From: BD2-11 clade cluster bacterium bin43
GTDB taxonomy: Bacteria > Gemmatimonadota > Gemmatimonadetes > Longimicrobiales > Gaopeijiaceae
NCBI GenBank assembly: GCA_002238605.1
Contig: MPMR01000017.1
Location: forward strand, 19,091 to 83,090
Direction of reading: 5' to 3'
DNA length: 64,000 nucleotides
The position numbers and the translations under genes are program-made. Of the stretch, positions 26,454 through 35,885 are shown piece after piece; position 1 is the first letter of the stretch; every line of letters starts with the position of its first letter. The notes beneath the pieces are model-generated. The model made no database searches, had not been told where the DNA came from, and saw nothing but the letters and a program-made list of their open reading frames with translations.

Positions 26454-27674
26454 CAGGATCCAGGCGCGGTTCCGGCGCAGGGCCGCGAAGGGCAGGATCC
26501 AGAGCGCGTACCATGGATGGAAGGTCGGCGAGAGCAGCAGCCCCGCCCCGAGAATCCAGAAGAGGGCCCGCTCGGCGTCGAAGTTGCGCAGCATCGCCCA
26601 GGCCACGACCGCGAGCACGAGCGCCCCGGACAGGTAGCGCGGCGCCATCGGCCCCGGCAGAACGGCTTCGATGACGGCGAACGCCCCCTCGTACGCGCGC
26701 CAGTGTTGCGCATAGGTGGCGAGGCCGGCCCAGAGCGCGGACCCCGCCTCGGCATAGGGAAGGTGGAAGAGGACCAGCACCGCCACGCACGCCGCGAGCA
26801 GGCGGAGCCCGTGGCGGCGGATGAGCGCCGGCAGCACGGCGATCGGCGCAAACTTGGTCAGGGTCGCGAGGGCCAGCACGGCCCCCATCGCCCAGGGCAC
26901 CCAGGACCTCAATGCGAAACCCGCGCCGGAGGAGCCGGGATCGGCGTCGCCGGAAACGCGAACGGTGTCGGGCGCGTCCGGGGCGTCGGCGGCGGACCCG
27001 GTCCCGCGGGCGGGCAGGGCGAGGAAGACCAGGAGCACGAGGAGAAGGATCCCGAGTGACTCGAAGTGTCCGCTCCAGGCCGTCTCGACCACCAGCAGCG
27101 GCGACCACGCAAACAGGACGAGGGTACCGGCTACGGAGCGGCCGGTCCGGCGGGCCACCTTCGCCAGCAGCAGACAGGCCGCCAGGTCGGCGAGCGTCCA
27201 CAGTGCCTTGAGTGCGAGCACCGACCCGCCGGCGAGCGCGCCCGCCGCGAAGACCACCTGGGCGAAGGGCGGGTAGATGGTGGAGATGGAGGGATTGTTG
27301 ATGCGCGCGTGCCAGGCGGTGCGAATGGATTCCAGCTCGGGCGCATCCGGGGGGTACAGGTAGGGGTTGATGCCCGCCACCTGCACGTGCCCGTCCCAGA
27401 GGTAGCGGTAGATGTCGTCGGACAGAAACGGAACGCAGGGGAGTAGTACCACCCGGAAGAGGATGGCGAAGCCCCAGATGAGGCGGGTTTCGGCGCGCCC
27501 GCCGAACGCGGCGCGAGCTGCCCACCAGTAGACGGCGAACGCACCTGCAAGGAGCGCGAGGCGTGGAAACGGAACCCCGGCTTCGGGCCACCAGCCCGAA
27601 GCCGCAAGAAAAAGAAGTTCCAGGAGGCCGAGGACGATCAGCGGGCGCGCGCGGGCGCCGTGGAACCAGCTCAC
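26235..27674 (-). CDS. Polytopic membrane glycosyltransferase (GT87/mannosyltransferase-like)
   Basis: A 479-residue protein with about 11-12 membrane helices. A first periplasmic loop SDDIYRYLWDGHVQVAGINP contains the Asp-Asp pair typical of GT-C enzymes that use polyprenyl-phosphate sugars, followed by NPYLYPPDAPE and NNPSISTIYPPFAQ. Later LLLSPTFHPWYALWI matches GT87/DUF2029 proteins. It likely transfers a mannose-like sugar on the outer face of the inner membrane. It converges with the upstream GT2 and overlaps it by 219 bases, and is divergent from the second GT2. Confidence 0.83.
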   Translation of the reverse strand: MSWFHGARARPLIVLGLLELLFLAASGWWPEAGVPFPRLALLAGAFAVYWWAARAAFGGRAETRLIWGFAILFRVVLLPCVPFLSDDIYRYLWDGHVQVAGINPYLYPPDAPELESIRTAWHARINNPSISTIYPPFAQVVFAAGALAGGSVLALKALWTLADLAACLLLAKVARRTGRSVAGTLVLFAWSPLLVVETAWSGHFESLGILLLVLLVFLALPARGTGSAADAPDAPDTVRVSGDADPGSSGAGFALRSWVPWAMGAVLALATLTKFAPIAVLPALIRRHGLRLLAACVAVLVLFHLPYAEAGSALWAGLATYAQHWRAYEGAFAVIEAVLPGPMAPRYLSGALVLAVVAWAMLRNFDAERALFWILGAGLLLSPTFHPWYALWILPFAALRRNRAWILLSGLAFVTYRGLGPYLEIGEWPRPLWTVLLLWLPFYALLVWDARLPSRKLQAADPQAPVAQGEEQQERDGSV

Positions 27675-27704
27675 CGTTCCCGCCCTCCTGAGCGCCCGCC
27701 GGCC

Positions 27705-28439
27705 ATGACTCCTTCACCACAACCCCGGGCACCCTCCGTCACCGGCGCCGTGGCGGTGCTCATCCCCGCCCTCGACGAGGCACCGACCATCGGGTCCGTA
27801 ATCGGCGCGCTGCCGGCCGGCCTGGTGGACGAAATCGTGGTCGCGGACAATGGCTCGCGGGACGCCACCCCCCGGATCGCGCGCGATCTGGGGGCGGTCG
27901 TGGTGGCCGAGCCGCGCCTGGGATACGGTTCCGCGTGCCTGGCCGGCATGCGGCACCTGGCCCGGCGGCCGCCGGCCATCGTGGTGTTCCTCGACGCGGA
28001 CGGGAGCGACGATCCCACCGGGCTGGCCCGGCTGATCGAACCCATCCGCTCGGGCGCCGCCGACATGGTGCTGGGGGTGCGCACCGGCGACCCGCCCGGC
28101 GTGCCGCTGCACGCGCGCATGGGCAACCGGGTCGTGCTCACGTGCGCGCGCCTCCTCTTCGGCCTTCGCTTCCGCGACATGCCCCCCTTCCGCGCCATCC
28201 GCTACGATCGCCTGTGCGAGCTGCACATGGATGACCGCGACTGGGGCTGGACCCTGCAGATGCAGATCCGCGCCGGCCGCCTCCGCCAGCGCATCGTCGA
28301 GATCGACGTCCCGTACACTCGCCGGACAGGGGGTGTTTCCAAGATCAGCGGCACGCTGAGCGGTTCCCTCAAGGCCGGCGGCAAGATGTTCTACACTCTC
28401 GCCCGCGAGAGACTGATGTCCGTGAGACGATACAGATGA
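27705..28439 (+). CDS. Family 2 glycosyltransferase (dolichyl-phosphate-sugar synthase-like)
   Basis: A 244-residue GT2 without membrane helices. VLIPALDEAPTIGSVI, VVADNGSRDATPRIA, VVFLDADGSDDP (DxD) and the late RTGGVSKISGTLSG give the DPM1/UgtP-like fold. It probably makes a polyprenyl-phosphate sugar, the kind of donor that the adjacent GT87-type enzyme would use; that link is inference. I chose ATG 27705; an in-frame GTG at 27660 would overlap the divergent GT87 start. Its TGA overlaps the glutamate dehydrogenase ATG (ATGA). Confidence 0.85.
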   Translation: MTPSPQPRAPSVTGAVAVLIPALDEAPTIGSVIGALPAGLVDEIVVADNGSRDATPRIARDLGAVVVAEPRLGYGSACLAGMRHLARRPPAIVVFLDADGSDDPTGLARLIEPIRSGAADMVLGVRTGDPPGVPLHARMGNRVVLTCARLLFGLRFRDMPPFRAIRYDRLCELHMDDRDWGWTLQMQIRAGRLRQRIVEIDVPYTRRTGGVSKISGTLSGSLKAGGKMFYTLARERLMSVRRYR

Positions 28440-31400
28440 ACCACACCGATACCGAAGTCATGTCGCGCGCGCGGAACACATCCGCCGTCATCGACGATGT
28501 CCGCAGCCGCCTGAAGCGCGTCCTCCCCCACGGGGACGCCGACCTCGCGGCGGATTTCGCGGCGCTCTTCCTCGCCCGGGCGCCCGCCCACTATCTCCGC
28601 GAGCGGAGCCCGGTGGAGCTCGCGCGGGCGACCGCGGACGCCTTCGCGTTCCTCCGGGAGAGCCGCCCGGACCGGGTGGACGTGCGCGTCTTCAACCCCG
28701 CCACGGAGCCGGAAGGGCGGCGGGCTCCCGTGACCGTGATCCGCACCAACGTGGGCGAGCGCCCCTTCATCGTGGACTCGATCCGCGAGTATCTGCACTC
28801 GCGCGATCTGACCATCGAGCACTTCATCTACCCGCTGCTGGGCATCGTGCGTCACGACGACCGCATCCTGCGCATCGTACCGCCCGGCGACGCGGAGGAG
28901 CGGGAATCCCTCATCCACTGCGAAATCTCGCGCGTGACCGATCCCGCCGTCATCGAGTCGCTTCAGGAGGAACTGGAGCACCGCCTCGAGGACGTGGTGC
29001 GCGCCACAGACGACTTCCGGCCCATGCTGGGTGCGCTGGACGACACGATGCGGCGCCTCGAGACGCGATCCCGCGAGCTGCCCCTGCTCGGGGACCGGCT
29101 CGACGAGATCCGGGCCTTTCTCGCGTGGCTGCGCGACGACGGCTTCGTCTTCCTGGGGCACCGGCGCTACGACATCGCCGACGACCCCGGCACCGGCGAG
29201 CCCTTCGTGATGGTGGAGCGCGGTTCCGGACTCGGCATCCTGCGCGGGGAAGAGCGTTCGGGCTACGTGAACCCGGTCCCCCTGGCTTCCATGCCCGACA
29301 CCCTGCGGCAGCTGCTCGCCGACGGTCCCCTGCTGCTTATCGGCAAGACCAACGCCTGTTCCACCGTGCACCGGCTGGCGCACATGGACTACATCGGCGT
29401 CAAGAAGCTGGATCCCGAGGGGCGGCAGGTGGGAGAGGAGCGCTTTCTGGGGCTCTTCACCTCGAAGGCGTACGGCGACCACGCGGACCGGATCCCAATC
29501 CTGCGCCAGAAGCTGCGTCGCATTCTGGAGGACGCCGGCGCCCAGGAGGGGGCGCACGACTACAAGGAGATCAACACGATCTTCAACTCGATGCCGAAGG
29601 AGGAGCTCTTCCTCGGTTCGGAACGGGAAATCGCCAAGGACATCAGAACGGCGCTGACCTCGTACCACACCACCGGGGTTCAGGTGACCCGCCGGGAGGA
29701 TCCGCTCCGCCGGGGAGCCTCGTTCATGGTCATCATCCCGCGCGAGAAGTTCTCCGCCAAGGCGCGCAAGGCGATCGAGTCCGCGTTCGTCGACGTCCTC
29801 GACGGCGAGGTCCTCAACTATCACCTGGCGATGGGCGGCGGAGAGCAGGCCCGGCTCCACTTCTACCTGAGGGTGCGTCCCGAGCTGCTGGACGTCGTCA
29901 CCGATGTGGAGCTCAAGCGGCTCGTGCAGGAGCTCACGCGCGACTGGACCGATCGGGTGGCCGACGAGCTGGGGCAGGTCAGGCCGCGCAACGAGGCGCG
30001 TCGCCTCGCCCGCCGCTACGCCACCGGCTTCGGCGCGGACTACCGGGCCGTCGCGGACCCCGACGCAGCCGCCCGCGACATCCTTCAGCTCGAGACGATG
30101 GTTGCCGACGGGCGCAACCTGTCCATCGCCCTTTCCAACCCGGAGCAAAGCGCCGTGGCGCCGGGTGACCGCGTGACCGAGCTGCGACTCTACCGGCTCG
30201 GCCCCCGCCTGGTTCTGTCGCACTTCATGCCCACGCTCGAGAACGCGGGACTGCGGGTGATCGCGGAGAAACCGGCCCAGCTCAGGGGATCCGGCGTGCC
30301 CGAAGGAGCGGTCCACACCTTCGCCGTCCAGACCGCCGGGAAGTCGCCGCTCGACCTCGGGGAGGCCGGCCCTCCCCTGGTGGACGCCATCCTGGCGGTG
30401 AGCGCCGGCGACGCCACCAACGACCGGCTCAACGCCCTGGTGCCGGCCGCCGGCCTGGCCTGGCGGGAAGTCGAAGTGCTGCGCGCCTACTCCAGCTACG
30501 CCTTCCAGCTCGGCGCGGTGCCGAGCAGGGATTCCATCGTCGACGCCCTGCTCAACTATCCCCGCATCGCCCGGCTGCTCTTCGCCTTCTTCGCGACCCG
30601 CTTCCAGCCCGCGGAACGGGCGCGCGCGCGCCGGGAGGCCGACATGGAAGCGATGCGCGCGAAGCTGCTCGCCGCCCTGGACGACGTATATCTGCTGAGC
30701 GACGACCGTGCCCTGCGCCACCTGTTGACGCTGATCGACGCCACGGTGCGCACCAACTACTACGCGACCGGGGGCAGCACGCCGACGCGGCGGTCGGGCG
30801 GTGTCCCGTACATGTCGTTCAAGGTGATGGCGCGCGCGATGACGTCGCTGACCCGGACCTCCCTGCTCTGCGAGGCGTGGGTGCGCTCGGCCCGGATGGA
30901 GGGGGTGCATCTGAGAGGGGCGCGTGTCGCCCGGGGCGGCATCCGCTACAGCGACCGCCCGGACGACTTCCGCACCGAGGTGCTGGGGCTCGCGGAAACG
31001 CAGATCGTCAAGAACTCGGTGATCGTCCCCGCCGGCTCCAAGGGCGGCTTCGTCATCCTCGACCAGCCGTCGCTTTCCGTCGCGATCCACAGCGAGGTGA
31101 AACGGCAGTACCGCACGCTGATGCGGGGGCTCCTCGACCTGACCGACAACCTCGGCCAGGGCGAACCGGTCCCGCCCGACGGCGTGGTCAGCTACGACGA
31201 CCCCGACCCATACCTGGTGGTGGCCGCCGACAAGGGCACCGCGAGCTTCTCCGATGTCGCGAACGCGGTGGCGGACGACTACGGCTTCTGGCTGGGCGAC
31301 GCCTTCGCCTCCGGGGGCTCGAACGGATACGACCACAAGGAGCTGGCGATTACCGCGCGCGGCGCGTGGGAGTGCGTCAAGCGCCACTTCCGCGAGATGG

Positions 31401-33361
31401 GCAAGGACATTCAGTCGGAGCCGTTCACCGTCGTCGGCATCGGCGACATGAGCGGCGACGTGTTCGGCAACGGCATGCTGCTGTCGCCATCCATCAGGCT
31501 GATCGCGGCCTTCGACCACCGCCACATCTTCATCGATCCCGATCCCGATCCGCGCACATCCTTCGAGGAGAGGGAGAGGCTGTTCCACAAGCCCGGCTCC
31601 TCGTGGGCGGATTACGACGCCGGCGTGATGAGCCCCGGCGGCATCGTCGTGCGGCGCGGTTCGAAGGAGGTCGAACTCTCTCCGGAGGCGCGCAGGGCCC
31701 TGGGCATTTCGGGAGATCCCGGAAAGGTGAGCGGCGAGGAGCTGGTCCGGCTCGTGCTCCAGGCCGAGGCCGAGCTGTTCTGGAACGGGGGAATCGGCAC
31801 CTACGTGAAGGGGTCGGACGAGACGCACGCGGACGTCGCCGACCCCTCCAACATCCCGGTGCGGGTGGACGCGAGCGAGCTTCGCTTCAAGGTCGTGGGC
31901 GAGGGCGGCAATCTCGGGCTCACGCAGAGGGCGCGCATCGAGTTCGCGCTGGCCGGCGGACGGCTGAACGTGGACGCGCTCGACAATTCGGGGGGCGTTT
32001 CGCTGTCCGACCGCGAGGTCAACCTCAAGATCCTGCTCAACGCGGTGGTGGAGGAGGGGCGCATGACCGTGGTGGAGCGCAACCGCATGCTGCGCGACCT
32101 GGCGGATACCGTCTCCGAGCTGGTGCTTCTCGACAATGCCTCGCAAAGCCTGGCGGTGTCGCTCGACCTGGAGCGGGCCCGCGAGGGGGTCGACGACTTT
32201 CGCCAGCTCATCTCGGAGCTGGAGAGGGACGGCTTCTTCGACCGTTCCCGCGAGGATCTGCCCACCTGGGAGCAGCTGCTCGAACGCGACGGGACCGGCT
32301 CCCGCCTGACCCGGCCGGAGCTGTGCGTCCTGCTCGCCCACGCCAAGCTCCACCTGATGCGCCGCCTGCTCAAGGGGACGCTCATCGACGACCCGGTCGC
32401 GAGCGGCTACCTGGCGCGCTACTTCCCGCGGGCGGCCCTGAACGCCGCGGGGAAATCCGGGTTGGCTGCCCACCGGCTGGGGCGCGAAATCGTCGCCAGC
32501 CAGCTCACCAATGATCTGGTGGACCTGATGGGCGCCGGATTCGTGCATCGCATGATGCGGGACTCGGGCGCTTCCGCGGACGAGGTGGCGCGGGCCTGGC
32601 TGGTGGCTTCCCGGCTCTCGGGACACCGGCAGCTCCTCGCGGACCTGCGGGAGCAGGAGCGCGAGGCCGGGACGATGGTCGCGCACCGCTGGTACGTCGG
32701 GCTCGGCCGGGTGCTGGACCGCACGACCCGATGGGTGCTGGGCAATGCCGGGCGCGAGGAAATCGATAGCCTGGTCGGCGGGAACTTCGGTACCCTGCGC
32801 GAGCTGCAGCGCATCTTCCCCGACGTGGTGAGCGGGGAGGACCGGCTGACCTTCGAGCGCCTGGTGTCGGCGATTCAGGAGGTCGGGCCGGGGGCGGACA
32901 TCGCGCCCGCGCTGGCCACACTGCGCTTCCTGGACCAGCTCATGGACATCCTGCGCGTGGCCCGCGACACCGGGACCGCGCCGGTGTACGCGGCGCGGGC
33001 CTATTACGCGGTGTCGGAACTGCTGGAGATCCCCTGGCTCCGCCAGGCGATCGACGAGTGCGCGCGGGACGAGCGCTGGGAGCAGCGCGCCGCGCGGGCG
33101 CTCAACGACGACCTGACGCGCGCGCACCACCGGATCGCCAACTTCTCGGCGGCTGCGGCGGCCGGGCGGGACGCCCAGGCCGGCGGCGTGGCGCATGTCC
33201 TGACCGCGTTGCGCAGCCGGGAGGTGGCCTACTTCGGCGAGCTGCTCACCGAGTTACGCGCCGAGACCACCCTCACCCTGTCCGGCCTGGCCGTGGCGGT
33301 GCGCGCCATCATGGTGCTCTCGGAGCGCACCGGGGAAGGCGCGGACGAGGGCGAACCCTAG
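28436..33361 (+). CDS. NAD-glutamate dehydrogenase, large (180 kDa) type
   Basis: A 1,641-residue enzyme of the GDH-L180 group, which oxidatively deaminates glutamate to 2-oxoglutarate with NAD. The long N-terminal regulatory part has ACT-like segments (TVIRTNVGERPFIVDSIREY). The catalytic core begins about residue 820 with RGGIRYSDRPDDFRTEVLGL and NSVIVPAGSKGGFV (substrate and catalytic Lys), then YDHKELAITARGAWECVKRH and VVGIGDMSGDVFGNGMLLS (NAD-binding). Length matches the family. Start overlaps the upstream GT2 stop by four bases, so it may be translationally coupled. It would feed the 2-oxoglutarate pool used by sucA. Confidence 0.95.
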   Translation: MNHTDTEVMSRARNTSAVIDDVRSRLKRVLPHGDADLAADFAALFLARAPAHYLRERSPVELARATADAFAFLRESRPDRVDVRVFNPATEPEGRRAPVTVIRTNVGERPFIVDSIREYLHSRDLTIEHFIYPLLGIVRHDDRILRIVPPGDAEERESLIHCEISRVTDPAVIESLQEELEHRLEDVVRATDDFRPMLGALDDTMRRLETRSRELPLLGDRLDEIRAFLAWLRDDGFVFLGHRRYDIADDPGTGEPFVMVERGSGLGILRGEERSGYVNPVPLASMPDTLRQLLADGPLLLIGKTNACSTVHRLAHMDYIGVKKLDPEGRQVGEERFLGLFTSKAYGDHADRIPILRQKLRRILEDAGAQEGAHDYKEINTIFNSMPKEELFLGSEREIAKDIRTALTSYHTTGVQVTRREDPLRRGASFMVIIPREKFSAKARKAIESAFVDVLDGEVLNYHLAMGGGEQARLHFYLRVRPELLDVVTDVELKRLVQELTRDWTDRVADELGQVRPRNEARRLARRYATGFGADYRAVADPDAAARDILQLETMVADGRNLSIALSNPEQSAVAPGDRVTELRLYRLGPRLVLSHFMPTLENAGLRVIAEKPAQLRGSGVPEGAVHTFAVQTAGKSPLDLGEAGPPLVDAILAVSAGDATNDRLNALVPAAGLAWREVEVLRAYSSYAFQLGAVPSRDSIVDALLNYPRIARLLFAFFATRFQPAERARARREADMEAMRAKLLAALDDVYLLSDDRALRHLLTLIDATVRTNYYATGGSTPTRRSGGVPYMSFKVMARAMTSLTRTSLLCEAWVRSARMEGVHLRGARVARGGIRYSDRPDDFRTEVLGLAETQIVKNSVIVPAGSKGGFVILDQPSLSVAIHSEVKRQYRTLMRGLLDLTDNLGQGEPVPPDGVVSYDDPDPYLVVAADKGTASFSDVANAVADDYGFWLGDAFASGGSNGYDHKELAITARGAWECVKRHFREMGKDIQSEPFTVVGIGDMSGDVFGNGMLLSPSIRLIAAFDHRHIFIDPDPDPRTSFEERERLFHKPGSSWADYDAGVMSPGGIVVRRGSKEVELSPEARRALGISGDPGKVSGEELVRLVLQAEAELFWNGGIGTYVKGSDETHADVADPSNIPVRVDASELRFKVVGEGGNLGLTQRARIEFALAGGRLNVDALDNSGGVSLSDREVNLKILLNAVVEEGRMTVVERNRMLRDLADTVSELVLLDNASQSLAVSLDLERAREGVDDFRQLISELERDGFFDRSREDLPTWEQLLERDGTGSRLTRPELCVLLAHAKLHLMRRLLKGTLIDDPVASGYLARYFPRAALNAAGKSGLAAHRLGREIVASQLTNDLVDLMGAGFVHRMMRDSGASADEVARAWLVASRLSGHRQLLADLREQEREAGTMVAHRWYVGLGRVLDRTTRWVLGNAGREEIDSLVGGNFGTLRELQRIFPDVVSGEDRLTFERLVSAIQEVGPGADIAPALATLRFLDQLMDILRVARDTGTAPVYAARAYYAVSELLEIPWLRQAIDECARDERWEQRAARALNDDLTRAHHRIANFSAAAAAGRDAQAGGVAHVLTALRSREVAYFGELLTELRAETTLTLSGLAVAVRAIMVLSERTGEGADEGEP

Positions 33362-33437
33362 CCCGGATTCCTCACGCAGTCAGCCCGCGGACGAACTTCT
33401 CCCGGCGGTCGAGCGCGGATTCGCCCGGGGACTGCCC

Positions 33438-34172
33438 CTATGCGATGCGGTCGATGTAGTCGTCCATGGCCGCGAGCACCTTCACGACCGCCGACGTGCC
33501 TTCCGCCGCGGTGATGTCGGCCGCAAAGTCGAACAGCATTTTGCGAACGGCTCCGCGGTCGAGGCCGGCGGGGGGCGCCCCGGCGGCCGGGGGCGGGGGG
33601 GGCGGGGGGGGGGGCGGGGGGGGCGGGGCCTTGATGCCGGCCGCCGCATCCGCCGCCCGACGAGCGGCCCGCTTCACCTGAAGCGGATAGCGCGCGTGGA
33701 ACTGGCGCTTGGTCAAGTCGGCGATTCCCGCGTTCAACTTGACCGCGCCGGCGCGCAATTCGTCCACCGAAACGTCGGGATTGTCCTTCAGCTGTCCCTC
33801 GACCCAGCTCATGACCTCGGCGTCCGTCGTCGTCTTGCTCTTGGCCGGCGCCGGGGCCGGGGCCGGGGCCGGAGCCTCCGCGGGTGCGGCTTCGGCGGCT
33901 TCGGCGGCTTCGGGGGCGGCGTCCGCGGCGGCTTCGGCGGTAGCCTCCGCGGCCTCGGCGGCCGCTTCCGCCGCGGCGGCCGCTGCAGCAGCCCTGCTGG
34001 CCCGCCGCTTCACCTGAAGCGGATATCGCGCATGGAACTGGCGCTTGTTCAGTTCGGCTACATCGGGCTGAAGGATCTTCGCGCCCTCGAACAGCTCATC
34101 CACCGTAACTTCCGGATTGTCCTGCAGTTGCTCCTCAACCCAACCCATAACTTCAGCGTCTGTCGCGACCAT
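33438..34172 (-). CDS. Ala/Pro-rich protein with two copies of a novel 53-residue domain
   Basis: A 244-residue protein I do not recognise. Two near-identical domains (residues about 4-56 and 115-167) share TDAEVM-x-WVE-x-QL-x-DNP-x-V-x-VDEL and end in KRQFHARYPLQVKR. They are joined by an Ala/Glu/Pro linker of about 58 residues; a Pro run (33589-33629) and a short helical tail (FAADITAAEGTSAVVKVLAA) follow. Basic ends plus Ala-rich linkers recall chromatin-like or H1-like DNA-binding proteins, but this is only analogy. GGGGAG seven bases before the ATG supports the start, and a plausible promoter lies about 60-90 bases upstream. The Pro run is encoded by an interrupted poly-C stretch but stays in frame. 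Confidence 0.8.
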   Translation of the reverse strand: MVATDAEVMGWVEEQLQDNPEVTVDELFEGAKILQPDVAELNKRQFHARYPLQVKRRASRAAAAAAAAEAAAEAAEATAEAAADAAPEAAEAAEAAPAEAPAPAPAPAPAKSKTTTDAEVMSWVEGQLKDNPDVSVDELRAGAVKLNAGIADLTKRQFHARYPLQVKRAARRAADAAAGIKAPPPPPPPPPPPPPAAGAPPAGLDRGAVRKMLFDFAADITAAEGTSAVVKVLAAMDDYIDRIA

Positions 34173-34231
34173 CGATCAACTCTCCCCATGATGTGACGAT
34201 TTGAACAGCCAGGAATCGGTTGCCAGCGCAA

Positions 34232-34260
34232 ACGATAAGGTGTGGCAAAGTGATGCGCAA
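34232..34260 (-). promoter_or_regulatory. Probable sigma-70 promoter for the repeat-domain protein
   Basis: On the minus strand TTGCGC (34260-34255) and TATCGT (34237-34232) are separated by 17 bases, about 60 bases before the gene's ATG at 34172. Four of six bases match each consensus hexamer. Confidence 0.4.
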
Positions 34261-34321
34261 TATCCCTCAGTGCTGACAGGAATATGATTCCGCGACGAAC
34301 GGCGTCCCAGTGTCCCCGGAT

Positions 34322-35872
34322 TCAGAAATCAATGACGACGGCGAGTCCGAAGGTCTCCTCGAAAAGGTCTTTCTTCTGTGCCACGGTCCAGCGCTCCAGC
34401 AGCACGTCGCCATCGCATTCGGCGCTCAATCGAAGGCTGCGCCCCTCCGGCGTGGCCGTGACCGAGCGGATCAGCTGGCGACGCTGCCGGTCCAGTCCGT
34501 CCACCAGGCGCAGAATCGCGCCCAGGTGGTCGACCAGCACGCGGTCCCTGGGGGAGAGCGACGTGTAGCGCCGGTGATGCGACCTGGGATGGCTCTTGCG
34601 ATGGTAGCGCGCGACGTTGCCCACAATCGCCATCTCGCGCGGTGAAAGACCCGGTATTTCCGAGTTGCCGAGAATATAGAGCGTGTGCTTGTGGTGCTTC
34701 TTCATCGCGACGAACACGCCGATATCGTGGAGGATCGCCGCGACTTTCAGGAGATGCCGCGCATGGGGCCCCTGACCGTGCAGGGACCGGAGCTGGTCGA
34801 AGACGCTGACCGCCAGCCTGGCGACATGACGGCCGTGGGCCTCGTCGAACATGTAGCGGCGCCCGAACGACACCGCCGCCTGGGTGAGCTGCTTCTCCTG
34901 CCGGGTGTAGTTGGTGGCCCTGGAATTCAGGTCGGCCATCAGGTCGAGCGTGACGCCTTCCTTGACTCCGATATGGGGCACCAGGATCTCGCGGGTGCCG
35001 GTGAGCTCCGCCAGTCGCCTGAAGACTACGGCGGCCGGCAATATGACGTCGGCGCGGTCGTGCCTCAGCCCCAGTTGTTCGATGCGCTCCGAGTACGACA
35101 GTCGCGCGAGCAGCCCGATGGCGGAATCGAGGCCCGAGACGGGCAGCCTGCTGACGCCGTCCTTGCGCTTGCCGGGGGCGGCCAGCGCGGCCAGGGCTTC
35201 GATGTTGCCTCCGCAGCCGATGAACCCGGTCGGCTGCCAGTATTGCGCCGGCGCCGGAATGTTCAATACCGCCACATACTCGGAGAGGAGTCTCTGAAAT
35301 GCTCCGGGCTCGTCCCCGGGCTCCGCCAGCCGTTCCAGCAGACGCACCGAACCCATGGAGTGGGTTTCGCTCCACAGCATGCCCGAGTCGTCCACCAGGG
35401 AGAGCTCGACGCTGCCGCCGCCCAGATCCACGAGCAGCCAGCGGCCGCCTTCCAGGCCGATGCGCCCCGCCACCGCAAGGTGCACCAGCCTCGCCTCCTC
35501 GGATCCGGTAATGGCCTTCAGCCGAATCCCGGTCTCGCGCTCGATGCGCTCGACGAGGAGTGGCCCGTTGCGCGCCTCGCGCACGGCACTGGTCGCGACC
35601 GCCCGATAGTGCTCGATGTCGAATTGCTTCAGGTACTTCCGAAAGCGCTGGAAGGCCTCGACGGTCGCATCCATGGTCTCGGGAGCCAGCCGTCCGGTGA
35701 GGAAGACCTGGTGACCAAGCCGAATCGGCACCCGTTCCGAGTGAAGCGCGGTGTATTTTTCCGGCGTGGTGAACTCCACGGCCATGAACCGGATCGCGTT
35801 CGATCCCGTGTCGACGCACGCAAGCCGGATCGGGAATTCGACCTGTGCCTCGGGGCCGTTCTGATTCGTCAT
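34322..35872 (-). CDS. Ppx/GppA phosphatase with HD-type C-terminal domain
   Basis: A 516-residue actin-fold phosphatase. CVDTGSNAIRFMAVEF is phosphate loop 1, TSAVREARNGP and ITGSEEARLVHLA the middle, and LLVDLGGGSVELSLVDD phosphate loop 2. The C-terminal part has HD-like AAILHDIGVFVAMKKHHKHT. Enzymes of this type hydrolyse polyphosphate (Ppx) or pppGpp (GppA); which one cannot be told from sequence alone. It sits between the repeat-domain gene (150 bases away) and lutC (13 bases away) on the same strand. Confidence 0.9.
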   Translation of the reverse strand: MTNQNGPEAQVEFPIRLACVDTGSNAIRFMAVEFTTPEKYTALHSERVPIRLGHQVFLTGRLAPETMDATVEAFQRFRKYLKQFDIEHYRAVATSAVREARNGPLLVERIERETGIRLKAITGSEEARLVHLAVAGRIGLEGGRWLLVDLGGGSVELSLVDDSGMLWSETHSMGSVRLLERLAEPGDEPGAFQRLLSEYVAVLNIPAPAQYWQPTGFIGCGGNIEALAALAAPGKRKDGVSRLPVSGLDSAIGLLARLSYSERIEQLGLRHDRADVILPAAVVFRRLAELTGTREILVPHIGVKEGVTLDLMADLNSRATNYTRQEKQLTQAAVSFGRRYMFDEAHGRHVARLAVSVFDQLRSLHGQGPHARHLLKVAAILHDIGVFVAMKKHHKHTLYILGNSEIPGLSPREMAIVGNVARYHRKSHPRSHHRRYTSLSPRDRVLVDHLGAILRLVDGLDRQRRQLIRSVTATPEGRSLRLSAECDGDVLLERWTVAQKKDLFEETFGLAVVIDF

Positions 35873-35885
35873 TGCGGACGCCTGG

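Noticed and set aside
28391..33196. A 1,601-codon open frame antisense to the NAD-glutamate dehydrogenase gene.
   Set aside because: The sense strand encodes a complete, well-recognised enzyme; the antisense frame has no domain pattern and follows from high GC at third codon positions.
33589..33629. G-rich tract considered as another frameshifting artefact.
   Set aside because: It encodes an uninterrupted Pro run and the frame continues to a sensible C-terminus, so no frame damage is evident.
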